From assembly GCA_017164015.1 (NCBI GenBank), contig CP071065.1:7221501-7285500 (forward strand): a stretch of 64,000 bases of DNA. The letters are read 5' to 3'. A program made the translations under genes and the position numbers. Positions within the stretch are counted from its first letter, which is position 1. Each line of letters starts with the position of its first letter. Of the stretch, positions 25,640-34,071 are shown in pieces. Source of the DNA: Nostoc sp. UHCC 0702 (GTDB lineage Bacteria; Cyanobacteriota; Cyanobacteriia; Cyanobacteriales; Nostocaceae). Under the pieces are notes generated by a model that worked only from the letters and a program-made list of their open reading frames with translations, ran no database searches and was not told the origin of the DNA.

Positions 25640-26088
25640 TTTATCATCAGATCTGCGTAGCGAAATCCGGCGGCTCTTGTGTAAGCTTTCTTGTAGCCAA
25701 ATGATGGGAGGCTATTATTTATAGTTAATGATTGAGTTTAATTTATTTGTTCATGCTGATACTCTACAACAGTGATTTTTAATTTTTATAAACAAAATCA
25801 ATGTTGGGGATTTGATTTAGTGTTTCCTATCTCTTAGCTTAAGTTTTTTTTTAGCAATTGTCAAAAAATTAAAATATCAGATAAAAAAGCTTGATAGTAT
25901 AGCTGATTTTGCTATTTTCATGAAATTGCACATTAAAAAACATTTAAATGTACAACAACTAACATTTATAAAATATGCATTTGTAATAGTAAATACAAAA
26001 GTAATAAAAGCGTGTTTTTTAATTATAAATATAGTCAATATTGAAAGTAAATTAGTAATTATATTGGAAGTAATAATGTGAAAAACAA
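25640..26088. other. AT-rich intergenic region upstream of the cox operon
   Basis: About 450 bp, very AT-rich, no gene. Contains GTAGCGAAATCCGGCGG near 25665 and long T/A tracts at 25770-26030. Likely holds cox operon regulatory sequences on the left and the tail of the HNH gene region on the right. Confidence 0.6.
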
Positions 26089-26119
26089 AATCCCCGACTT
26101 CTCAGAGAAGTCGGGGATC
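26089..26119. repeat. Palindromic repeat, copy 2 (CCCCGACTTCT hairpin)
   Basis: Hairpin ATCCCCGACTTCT-CAGA-GAAGTCGGGGAT, the same family as 14791-14822 with one loop difference. It lies 20 bp after the HNH gene stop and may act as its terminator. Confidence 0.75.
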
Positions 26120-26138
26120 TGTGGCAAAAATAGCACTT

Positions 26139-26693
26139 TTATAGCCTACCTACAAACTCATCATTGTCAGTCAGGCGTTGGCTGTTCCAGAATTGTTCTG
26201 CAAATGCAACTGCTGGGTGAATTGGGGCTTTAGGCTTGGTTTTCAGTACCATAGAGGCTTCGTGAAGCAAGCGATCGCTCTTAGTTGAGTTACACTTCTC
26301 GCAGGCAGTTACAACATTATCCCAACTGTGTTGTCCACCTTTTGAACGGGGAATCACATGATCAAGCGTTAGATGTTTGGTGCTACCGCAGTATTGGCAG
26401 GTGTGGTTGTCTCGCTTCAGTACTTCACGTCGATTCACAGGAGGCACTTTCCAGTGTCTTTCAGGATTGCCAACTGTCAAACGGATGTGTTCAGGAACTT
26501 GCAATACCACATTGGGTGAGCGAATTTCCCAACGCTTGGTGCTGCCAAACTCCAACGATTCTGCCTGACCTGTGATTAACAGTGCGATCGCTCGTCTAAT
26601 ATTAATACGTGCCAATGGTAGATAATTCTTAGAAAAGACTACCACCGAATTTTGTAATACATGTGGTTGTTGACTGCGCTGTTGAGCTTCCAT
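26139..26693 (-). CDS. HNH endonuclease family protein
   Basis: 184 residues. The C-terminal HNH core is CQYCGSTKHLTLDHVIPRSKGG, split here as CQYCG (zinc), LDHVIPRSKGG (catalytic His) and NVVTACEKCNSTKSD (zinc and Asn). The N-terminal VVFSKNYLPLARINIRRAI is the usual cyanobacterial HNH opening. This family is conserved in cyanobacteria as a single-copy gene of unknown function, not an intron homing enzyme as far as can be seen. An intrinsic-terminator-like hairpin sits directly before its ribosome binding site. Confidence 0.82.
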   Translation of the reverse strand: MEAQQRSQQPHVLQNSVVVFSKNYLPLARINIRRAIALLITGQAESLEFGSTKRWEIRSPNVVLQVPEHIRLTVGNPERHWKVPPVNRREVLKRDNHTCQYCGSTKHLTLDHVIPRSKGGQHSWDNVVTACEKCNSTKSDRLLHEASMVLKTKPKAPIHPAVAFAEQFWNSQRLTDNDEFVGRL

Positions 26694-26710
26694 ATGTTGA
26701 TTTACTCCTC

Positions 26711-26748
26711 AAAAAACAACCCCCGCCTCTAGTTATTAAAAGCGGGGG
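26711..26748 (-). promoter_or_regulatory. Terminator-like hairpin in the HNH leader (possible attenuator)
   Basis: On the minus strand: CCCCCGC, a 15-base loop, GCGGGGG, then TTGTTTTTTG. This is a classic Rho-independent terminator shape, yet it is followed only a few bases later by GAGGAG and the HNH ATG at 26693. It either ends an upstream transcript or controls read-through into the HNH gene. Confidence 0.55.
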
Positions 26749-27024
26749 TGGGGAAGTACTCACTTTTTGCCCTATATTGGTGCTGGAAAGCATCTGCACC
26801 CCCCCCCTCTGGATCAGTTGATCACGATTGATCAATTTGCAAATCCCTGCCTCTATGCCAACACTTGCAGATTTACCGCCAAAAAATCGATACTTTCCCT
26901 CAAGCACAAGCAACGCAAGTATTCCGCCTAAACCCTTACTGGGTTGGCAATACATCCCGTTACTAATATTTGAAGAAAATCTGCTCATGACCGACACTTT
27001 GTAGTATTTATGATAAAGGCTTAT

Positions 27025-27050
27025 ATACATACTACACTTGTAGTATGTAT
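27025..27050. promoter_or_regulatory. Perfect 26-bp palindrome (candidate operator)
   Basis: ATACATACTACA-CT-TGTAGTATGTAT, 12-bp arms with no mismatch. A further half-site TTTGTAGTAT lies at 26998-27007. It is about 330 bp upstream of the HNH start in otherwise gene-free DNA. AT-rich arms argue against a terminator. Confidence 0.5.
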
Positions 27051-27964
27051 TTGTCTAGCAATTGGGAAGCCAGCAACGCGAAAAAGCGAGATCATCATAA
27101 TCCCGTTAGCACAATCCAAATCTTCGTAAAATCAAGGTTTTCAACCTGTGCAGGCGGGTAAAGCCTCGTGTAGCCACGACTTTCAGTGCAGGAATGCAAG
27201 ATAAGTAAATCAACTTTGAAAACGTCAAATAGAGTTTTTGCGATTACTTCGCTACACTTCGTTGCGCTCGTAATGACATTTCACGTTTAATTAGGTTGAG
27301 CTACTTATCAGTTACTGATTCTTTGGTGAATTGGATAGAAAAACAAAGCTTAAATGTAGTAATTATGAGCCAGTAAAGAGTAGTTATTTACAACTATTCA
27401 AGTTAAATAAGTAAAAGGCAGTAGGCATAATGTCAAACCACCAACAGCAGAAGGTTTCTGTCGTTGGGATTTTACGTTTTATTATGTCCACCTCATTATA
27501 ATAATCTCATGACATTGAAATTCCAAATAAAATTAATATCAAAACTACATTATTTATGTACGTTATATAGTTAATCCTACATTGAAATAATCAAAAAAAT
27601 AAAACATGATGTAAATGGGATAAGTCAATTACAGGCTTTATTCAAATTTCAGCACTTTATGGAAAGTTGTTTAACTATGAATCACAACAATACTGATACT
27701 CAAATTTCAGCTTAAACAATACAATCATTTTTTTGAGAGTTGGGAAATTAAAGCTGTTCAAATAGGTAATAATTGCTCTATTTTTAAAATTAAATTTTAA
27801 TAAAAATGGTAGATTTTAGATAATTTATATTTTTATTTATGTTTGATTAATAATACATGAGATTCTTTTAATTTTTTGTATCAATACTAATTGAGGTAGT
27901 CACAGTCTGGATATTAATGAACTGAGGCTCTCATCGATATTAGACCTCTTACAAAAGTCGTTAT
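27051..27964. other. Long gene-free interval
   Basis: About 900 bp of AT-rich DNA (especially 27480-27860) without a supported ORF on either strand. A GCGGGTAAAGCCTCGTGTAGCCACGAC motif appears near 27150. No tRNA or obvious ncRNA was recognised. Confidence 0.6.
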
Positions 27965-28080
27965 TTGCGATCTTTTCTTTGCGCGGCAGTCGCGCGGCTG
28001 TCGGCAGAGCCGCCCAACGCACTGGCTCGTCTTTGCGTGAGACAAAAAAAGATTTATGCAAGAAGTCTATTGATTTTCAA
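27965..28080. repeat. GC-rich inverted repeat block at a gene junction
   Basis: TTTGCGCGGCAGTCGCGCGGCTGTCGGC followed by a TTTGCGTGAGAC motif. It is the reverse of the block at 21815-21865 inside the coxA element. It abuts the broken 5-prime end of the amidotransferase gene. Confidence 0.7.
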
Positions 28081-28083
28081 CCA

Positions 28084-28737
28084 TTCACTTTTTTATTTAT
28101 TGGCAACAAATATGTTATTTCAGCACTCTACAGTCAACAACAAACGTGGAGAAATAATACAGCCTCTGACGGATTAACTGTTCACAGGGATACGCGTTCT
28201 TTTAAAGAAAGTCTTGAACAATCTTTACTTCACAAAATTGAAACTGACTTTCTCGTGGTACATGTAAGACACGCAACCCTCGCGCACAACCAGGGCATTG
28301 AATACACTCATCCTATTACACAAAAAGAAACGCTTGTACCCTGGTATCTTTTTCATAACGGCTTTCTTCCCACTATTTACCAAAAGTTGGGACTTGAACG
28401 CTCAAACTTTGATTCTAGAGAGTACTTTGATTACATTATTCCTCAAGGGCAGGATAAATTTTCTGACAACTTGGAAATCATAGAAAAATTAGAAAGTCTT
28501 GCACCAGGTGGTAGTTCTGCTAATGCTATAGTTGTAAATCCTAAAAGGGCTTATGTAATTCATTGGACTTCAAAAGATACCCGCTTTCCGTCCTACTTCA
28601 CAATGTATAAATTACAAACAAAGTCGGCAGTTTTCATCGCTTCTGAAATGATTCCCGAAATTGCCCCCTATGAAAAATGGACTCCGTTAGCTAAGGGGGA
28701 AATTATAGAACTTCCATTTGTGGATCATAAAATATGA
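28084..28737 (+). pseudogene. Class II glutamine amidotransferase-like protein, 5-prime truncated
   Basis: About 217 residues of an Ntn-type glutamine amidotransferase: TFLFIGNK at the N-terminal strand, FLVVHVRHATLAHNQG, THPITQ, YLFHNGFLP (the substrate-site HNG) and GGSSANAIVV. Active family members start Met-Cys, the Cys being the nucleophile. Here the frame runs back through PFTFLF into repeat DNA with no ATG, GTG or TTG near the proper start, so start codon and Cys appear lost at the repeat junction (28080). The longer frame from 27979 translates the repeat. Its stop overlaps the next gene start (ATGA), so the two were one operon. Confidence 0.6.
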
Positions 28738-29543
28738 AAAGTATTAACAAAACTTGGGAACCACTTGTTTACAATTTTGGTGAACAACCATTAAATATTG
28801 ATGCCTTAAAAGGAATTGCTGAAAACAAGTATGCAGCAATTGTGATCAAAAATTCCCTCAATCAGAATATCCTTGATACTACTGTTGAAGTCATCCAGGA
28901 TAATCTGAAACAAGCAGTAGCTACTCAGTATTGTAATGGAACTCTGACTACGATAGGCCCTTATCTGGCGAAATATCTCAACCAACCTGACAAATATTTT
29001 CTAGAAGCTCAAGCAAATAGCTCATTGTTTCCAAAACATTTTGATATCTCTCATTATGTCAGAGAACAACTACAGCATATTTTTAACTTACACAGTCTGA
29101 CAATAGCAGAAGAATCAGATGGACGAAAATATGCACCGTTTGTTGTGAGAATTCATTCTGATGGTGTAATGAATCCTTTACATAACGACAATATTATGAG
29201 AGATGCTAAATCAACAAATTTGTTACTTGCAAAGCTTAAATATCAACTTAGCTGTATTATCTGTGTTCAAGAGTGTGACAGTGGAGGTAACTTACGTCAC
29301 TATATGAAACCTTGGATTCCTGAGGACGAAAAGTATAAAATCAAGAATGGAATTGGATATGATTATGAAGTTGTGAAAGAAAAACCTTGTTTCGTTTTCA
29401 AACCGAAAGCTGGCGATGTTTATCTGATAAATCCAACAAATTATCATGAAATTGACCAAGTACTAGGACAAACACGGATTACAGTAGGTTTTTTTCTTGG
29501 CTTTTTTGATGCTGAGCTAAAAAATGCTGTAGTTTGGAGTTAA
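28734..29543 (+). CDS. 2-oxoglutarate/Fe(II)-dependent oxygenase-like protein
   Basis: 269 residues. The C-terminal half has the double-stranded beta-helix iron motif: PLHNDNI (His and Asp), then NPTNYHEIDQVLGQTRITVG with the distal His and the Arg that binds 2-oxoglutarate. This is like prolyl-4-hydroxylase-type or PKHD-type enzymes. The N-terminal half is helical and unrecognised. Translationally coupled to the amidotransferase-like gene and 435 bp upstream of an EamA exporter, suggesting a small biosynthesis-and-export group acting on an amino acid or peptide-like compound. Substrate unknown. Confidence 0.7.
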   Translation: MKSINKTWEPLVYNFGEQPLNIDALKGIAENKYAAIVIKNSLNQNILDTTVEVIQDNLKQAVATQYCNGTLTTIGPYLAKYLNQPDKYFLEAQANSSLFPKHFDISHYVREQLQHIFNLHSLTIAEESDGRKYAPFVVRIHSDGVMNPLHNDNIMRDAKSTNLLLAKLKYQLSCIICVQECDSGGNLRHYMKPWIPEDEKYKIKNGIGYDYEVVKEKPCFVFKPKAGDVYLINPTNYHEIDQVLGQTRITVGFFLGFFDAELKNAVVWS

Positions 29544-29978
29544 GAGGATGTTTTAAAAGTTTTGGGCGAATTATATTCGCTAAGCTGTTCCACATTTAAC
29601 TTGCATATAATGGGCGGGCAAGATGCCCACCCCACAAAAATTTCAAAAATTTAGTTATGCAAACTAAATATGCTTTATTTTACTACACAAGCAAAGTCCG
29701 CCTTTCCTGCGGAACGCTAGGCGAACGCGGACTCACACAAAATCAGGACTTACGCACGGACTACGATTTTACGTCATTAGGAGCTTAGCATTGCGATCGC
29801 AAAAGCTTAGTTTTTCGTCACGAGTGCGTAAGTCCTAAAAATGAAGGATCTTAAACCCACGAAGGTGGGTTTTGTCTGTATAGCCGCGATTTCTAATCGC
29901 CAGTACTGACTGTTGGGTTACTTTTATACTGAACCGTATTGTTATATAATCAAGTATTTTTTGAAAGGAACAAAAACA
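29544..29978. other. Intergenic region with repeats and a MITE
   Basis: Contains GGCGGGCAAGATGCCCACCCC near 29610, a CGAACGCGGACT-type repeat near 29700, the 92-bp inverted-repeat element (29745-29836) and the left inverted repeat before the EamA gene. Confidence 0.65.
29745..29836. mobile_element. MITE-like element, 92 bp, TIR AGGACTTACGCA (internally diverged copy)
   Basis: Starts AGGACTTACGCAC and ends GTGCGTAAGTCCT. Its length, 92 bp, equals that of the two elements at 54011 and 56229, but the interior differs and contains GCGATCGC. A related family member without transposase. Confidence 0.7.
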
Positions 29979-30909
29979 TTGACAGCTAAAGATACTTTTC
30001 TTGCAGTGCTTGTTGCACTTATATGGGGGCTGAATTTTGTTGTTATCAAGCTTGGGCTTGATGCATTTCCTCCATTTTTGTTTTCGTGTCTACGATTTAC
30101 TGTTGCAGCCTTTCCTGCTGTAATTTTTTTGAAAAGAGGTCAAATATCGTGGAAATGGATTTTAGTAATAGGTTTTACTTTAGGTGTTGTTAAGTATTCT
30201 TTTCTATTTATAGGTATTAAAGTTGGTACGCCTGCTGGACTTGCTTCTCTTCTACTTCAATCCCAGGTTCTCTTTACCTCTCTGCTTTCCGCTAGATTAT
30301 TGAATGATGCTCCAGTACTTTGGCAAAAAATTGGTATTACTGTTGCTTTTAGTGGACTGGGACTAATTGCTTCAAGCATGATTAATAGTGCTAATTTTTT
30401 GGGTTTTTGCCTAGTATTAATGGCATCTGTAGCTTGGGCTTTTGCGAACATCTTCTTAAAGATGGCAGGAAAAGTTGATATGTTCAGGCTGATGATCTGG
30501 ATGAGTATTGTTCCTCCCCTACCACTACTTGCTTTGTCAATGATTTTTGAAAATGGGCAGCAGGAGGCTATTACTAATATTAATTTGCTTGGGGTAGGAA
30601 CAATTATTTACACAGGACTAATTGCGACTGTGGTTGCCTTTGGTATTTGGGGGTGGCTATTAAGAATATATTCAGCGAATATTGTGACGCCTTTTGCCCT
30701 GCTTGTTCCGGTCTTTGGATTGGGTTTTTCTGCTTTGTTTCTTCATGAAACAATTACCACAATCAACTTAGTAGCTTCGTTATTAATTTTGATAGGTTTA
30801 TTTCTGATTGTGTTTGGCAGAAAATTCTCAAGCAGGGCAATCCAATCTTAATGTGGCACAATTACGATTGGCTATCAATTCAATATGTATATAAAACAAT
30901 ACGGTTCAG
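29929..30909. repeat. Inverted repeat pair bracketing the EamA gene
   Basis: CTGAACCGTATTGTT (29929-29943) and its inverse AACAATACGGTTCAG (30895-30909), each with an adjoining ATATA. The two ends are 981 bp apart and enclose the whole EamA frame from its TTG start. A third copy in the left orientation (CTGAACTGTATTGGTATATA) lies at 31006-31025, so this may be a dispersed repeat and not a mobile unit. Confidence 0.6.
29979..30851 (+). CDS. EamA-family (DMT) transporter
   Basis: 290 residues from a TTG start (29979) with GAAAGGAA at 29963-29970; the ATG at 29913 would translate part of the inverted repeat. Ten hydrophobic helices in two EamA repeats: FLAVLVALIWGLNFVVIKLG opens the first and FLGFCLVLMASVAWAFANI the second. 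Such transporters export amino acids or metabolites. Adjacent to a 2OG oxygenase and an amidotransferase-like gene, so it may export their product. Flanked by inverted repeats. Confidence 0.78.
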   Translation: MTAKDTFLAVLVALIWGLNFVVIKLGLDAFPPFLFSCLRFTVAAFPAVIFLKRGQISWKWILVIGFTLGVVKYSFLFIGIKVGTPAGLASLLLQSQVLFTSLLSARLLNDAPVLWQKIGITVAFSGLGLIASSMINSANFLGFCLVLMASVAWAFANIFLKMAGKVDMFRLMIWMSIVPPLPLLALSMIFENGQQEAITNINLLGVGTIIYTGLIATVVAFGIWGWLLRIYSANIVTPFALLVPVFGLGFSALFLHETITTINLVASLLILIGLFLIVFGRKFSSRAIQS

Positions 30910-31029
30910 TTAAGGCTAAAAGTGTTTGCAAAAGTCAATTTTTTTAACGAACTGCCAAGGACGCCAAGGGCGCAGAGAGAAGAAAATAAAAGGAAGACAT
31001 GCTTAACTGAACTGTATTGGTATATAAAA

Positions 31030-32001
31030 CTAATATCGCCAGTCTTCTAACTGTGTCACTAGAAAATAGCGCACGTGGTCAACGAAAGAAGAACCCCATT
31101 TGTGAGTCCCATGTCCCATCCCAGGTACGACATAACAAGCACCATCGCCAAAGCTTTTAGCACAATTTTGGGCATCTCTGATGCTGACAATGGGGTCGTT
31201 AGCACCGACTAAGAAGCGGACTCGACGCGGAGGCTTCACCCGTTCAATATAAGTCATTGGGTTGCAAGCGCAACTATGGTTGTCAGGGTATTTAAGATTA
31301 TTGACTAACTGTAAAACCTTAACTAAAGGTTTCATCTCTGGTCTGACTCGCTCTAAGATTACTTCTGCTAGTCCGCCCAAGGGTGAAGCTGCTAATTCTG
31401 GTAAAATCGAGTATCCCCAGCTTTTAGCAAAAGACTGGAGATTAGCATGACCAATTGTTCCCAGTAGCCGTTCTCCAAGACCATCAGCACTAAAGGCATA
31501 GGCGGCTTGTAAAACTCCCATACTGACTCCAAACAATGCCAAGCGACTATCGCTGATGCCGTAGCGTTCATAGCAGAAGTTACGTACTCTAGAGATGTCA
31601 ACTGCAATCTGGCGAAAGATTTGCAGGAGTAGCTTGGTATCAAAGCAGACACCCAGATCAAATAATGGCTTAATTTCATTTTCCACTACAGCAGTGAAGC
31701 TACGTACTAGGCTACGCTCACCGGACAAGGGTGTATCGAACAAAGCTACAGCTATGCCCATCTGTGTCAAAGTTGGCACTATGAAAGCGTTCCAGCCATA
31801 AGGGGCACACATACCTTGTAAACCAATCACCAGAGGTGTATGCTGTACAGGTCGATTCTGTGGTAAAAAGACAGCAACAGGAAAGCCACTTAATCGCTCA
31901 TCAATATCAGCTAGCCCAGTATAAGGGAAAGGCTCGTGAAACCAGTAGCGATCGCCATTCACACCTGCAAAATTAATTACATCTGGGCCGTATATAGGCA
32001 T
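31030..32001 (-). CDS. Alpha/beta hydrolase
   Basis: 323 residues. The nucleophile elbow is LALFGVSMGVLQAAYA (G-x-S-x-G, Ser about 175), the acid is probably Asp in VGANDPIVS and the base is His in GMGHGTHKWG. A lid-like helical insert lies between residues 185 and 255. No signal peptide. Substrate is unknown; no pathway partner nearby. Stand-alone gene, stop 30 bp from the right of an EamA-associated repeat. Confidence 0.75.
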   Translation of the reverse strand: MPIYGPDVINFAGVNGDRYWFHEPFPYTGLADIDERLSGFPVAVFLPQNRPVQHTPLVIGLQGMCAPYGWNAFIVPTLTQMGIAVALFDTPLSGERSLVRSFTAVVENEIKPLFDLGVCFDTKLLLQIFRQIAVDISRVRNFCYERYGISDSRLALFGVSMGVLQAAYAFSADGLGERLLGTIGHANLQSFAKSWGYSILPELAASPLGGLAEVILERVRPEMKPLVKVLQLVNNLKYPDNHSCACNPMTYIERVKPPRRVRFLVGANDPIVSIRDAQNCAKSFGDGACYVVPGMGHGTHKWGSSFVDHVRYFLVTQLEDWRY

Positions 32002-32038
32002 GGTATAAATATTAGAAGAGTTAGTTAAGTAGAATTAG

Positions 32039-32227
32039 TTAAGTTAATTCTGACAGACTAGTATCTTTTTTGCCTAAATTCCAAAAAAGAATTTGTTCGC
32101 GTAATTTATGGCTGTGTTGGCGAATTGCGATCGCTATTCCAAAACCCTTGAAATGTGGTAACGTCTCACCCCAGAAATTGTGGTTTATCCCGCTTCTGTC
32201 ACTTTCTGAGAGGGCAATTATCGTCAA
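32039..32227 (-). CDS. Unassigned short ORF near the Cas12k relic
   Basis: 62 codons, MTIIALSESDRSGI then HFKGFGIAIAIRQHSHKLRE and a tail KKDTSLSELT. The composition looks protein-like and the last part has a helical, basic character, but I do not recognise it. It may be the C-terminal remnant of a larger gene lost with the transposon, or chance. No clear ribosome binding site. Confidence 0.25.
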   Translation of the reverse strand: MTIIALSESDRSGINHNFWGETLPHFKGFGIAIAIRQHSHKLREQILFWNLGKKDTSLSELT

Positions 32228-32244
32228 GCTTTACCAGTCAATCA

Positions 32245-32595
32245 AGACAAGCTATCCTATTACAAGAATTTGGTGCAAGTATTTGTTATTAGAAAAAATA
32301 AGCGCGATCGCTCAAACCCACAAAGCTAGCACTATAGTCTTGCCCAAGCTGGAAGATATGCGGTTCGTCCATTAGAGAACCAACGCCGGACAGTTGAAAG
32401 TGAGCCAGAGCAAATCCGAGCGATCGCCTCATGATTGACAACAACATAAATGGTATCGTCAAAGAACTATGTCATTTGAAAACTGACCCGCGCTTCATCG
32501 GTCAGCCAGCACGGTTTTACACAAGTGCGAAAACATTTATTATCCCACCAACGCCAAATCGCTCAAACGCTTGCTGCACCTAATCAATTTAGTCA
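32245..32595 (+). pseudogene. Decayed Cas12k (type V-K CRISPR-associated transposon) fragments
   Basis: Three frames carry Cas12k-like pieces. Piece A: LQEFGASI, then LLLEKISAIAQTHKAS and TIVLPKLEDMR (the RuvC-region LPKLGDMR motif), then VESEPEQIRAIA, about 32245-32430. Piece B: from 32431, IVKELCHLKTDPRFIGQPAR then FYTSA (the N-terminal KTDPRFxGQPxRxY motif of Cas12k), followed in another frame by LLSHQRQIAQTLAAPNQF (the LSHxRxxAQ segment before RuvC). Stops and frame changes separate the pieces, and about 400-450 central residues are missing. A tRNA gene and a CAST-like end follow directly. Comparison is with Cas12k sequence recalled from memory. Confidence 0.72.
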
Positions 32596-32602
32596 CTGTA
32601 CA
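32586..32602 (-). other. Candidate terminal sequence of a type V-K transposon
   Basis: On the minus strand: TGTACAGTGACTAAATT. Type V-K CAST ends begin TGTACAGTGAC, as I recall for the Scytonema element. It sits 9 bp from the 3-prime end of tRNA-Val. The opposite end was not found. Confidence 0.45.
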
Positions 32603-32611
32603 GTATAAAAT

Positions 32612-32684
<73 letters not shown>

Positions 32685-32699
32685 TTAACCACACGATTT

Positions 32700-33211
32700 A
32701 CAATTTTAGCATATCCTTTTTTTAAACGCAAGATAAAAAGCAAAAATCAGCCAAACTTCATCAACTAAAGCGATTGAGCATTTATTTTACTTGTAGCTGC
32801 TGTAGCTTATTATTTACGGATAACAGTAGCTCTTGGGCTTTGAGATCAGCCGTGGTGCTATTTTGCACTTTTTCAAATTCATTGATAATGCTCTGTAATT
32901 AGTCAATCACCCTTAGACAGCTATCAGTCATCAGCCATTGCTGTTCAGCATAATAAAACTACATACACTATTGTGTACTAATTTTATCTCTGTTCGTATA
33001 GGACTCATATTTGATTTTTGAACAAAACTCAGTACACCTTTATTCCTTCTTCCCAGTCCCCAGTCCCCAGTCCCCAGTCCCCAGTCCCTTACCTCTACGA
33101 GTGATTCTCCAAATCAAATCGGATTGCTATATATAACTCTGGTTAGTTCAAAATCACAGCAGATTATAGTTACTATTTATAAGGAAATAAGAAAGACTTT
33201 ATATCAATAAA
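32700..33211. other. Intergenic region with a gene-tail remnant and repeats
   Basis: A start-less minus-strand frame (32782-32898) reads IINEFEKVQNSTTADLKAQE and NNKLQQLQVK before its stop, a helical tail of an unknown gene. A CAGTCCC/CCAGTCC tandem array lies at 33050-33088. The remainder is AT-rich and contains the promoter of the SDR gene. Confidence 0.45.
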
Positions 33212-33988
33212 ATGCCAACTGCTCTCATTACTGGTGCCTCTAGTGGTATCGGTAAAGCCTTTGCCGAAGAACTAGCTGCACGTCAGACAAATCTTGTTCT
33301 AGTTTCTCGTTCTGAAGAAAAACTTAATCAAATAGCAAAAGAACTACAAGAAAAATACAAAATTCAAGTAGATGTTATCGTTAAAGATCTTACAGAACCT
33401 AATGCAGCATCTGCTGTATTTGATGCCACTAAAGCCAAGGAATTAACAATTGATTTATTAATTAACAATGCTGGTTTTGGTGACTATGGCGATTTTGCTG
33501 AAAGCGACAGAGAACGGCAAATTAAAATTGTACAATTAAACGTTTTGGCATTGGTAGATTTAACCCATCAATTTCTACCCCTGATGCGGCAAAGACGTTC
33601 TGGCAGCATTATTAACTTATCCTCAATTACCGCATTTCAACCAATGCCATACCTTTCTGTTTATGCAGCCAGCAAAGCTTTTATTGTTAGTTTTAGTCAA
33701 GCACTGTGGGCTGAAAATAGTTCCTATAATATACGCGTCCTCGTTGCTTGTCCTGGGCCAATAGAAACCAACTTTTTTACTGAAGCTAATTTTCCTCCAG
33801 CTTTGGCAGGCAATACAAATCAAATGTCTACTAGCGAAGAAGTAGCACGCGAATCCCTAAAAGCTTTGGAAAATTGGCAGCCAAACGTCGTGATTGGTGA
33901 TTTTACTACACAAATCAGAACTGTATTGGCTCGCATAGTGCCACGAAAAATTTTACTGCAAATGTTAGTGAAAAAGTTTAAAGTCTAA
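33212..33988 (+). CDS. Short-chain dehydrogenase/reductase
   Basis: 258 residues of a classical SDR. TGASSGIGKAFAEELA is the cofactor-binding motif, LLINNAGFGDYG the NNAG motif, IINLSSITAF the catalytic Ser, and YAASKAFIVSF the Tyr-x-x-x-Lys pair. Arg/Ser after the second strand (VLVSRSEEKL) favours NADP(H). Upstream AAGGAAATAAG acts as ribosome binding site. Substrate unknown; stand-alone. Confidence 0.85.
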   Translation: MPTALITGASSGIGKAFAEELAARQTNLVLVSRSEEKLNQIAKELQEKYKIQVDVIVKDLTEPNAASAVFDATKAKELTIDLLINNAGFGDYGDFAESDRERQIKIVQLNVLALVDLTHQFLPLMRQRRSGSIINLSSITAFQPMPYLSVYAASKAFIVSFSQALWAENSSYNIRVLVACPGPIETNFFTEANFPPALAGNTNQMSTSEEVARESLKALENWQPNVVIGDFTTQIRTVLARIVPRKILLQMLVKKFKV

Positions 33989-34071
33989 GAAAGGGAACTA
34001 GGGAGTAGTGTAAAACGAAAAATTAAGATTGCTATAGCTTTTGAAGACTTTTATTTTAATAATTAGCGTTT

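Noticed and set aside
26629-27030. 133-codon minus-strand ORF upstream of the HNH gene
   Set aside because: Overlaps the HNH start in another frame and reads through the leader hairpin.
31844-31849. TGTACA as the second CAST end
   Set aside because: It lies inside the intact alpha/beta hydrolase gene and lacks the GTGAC continuation.
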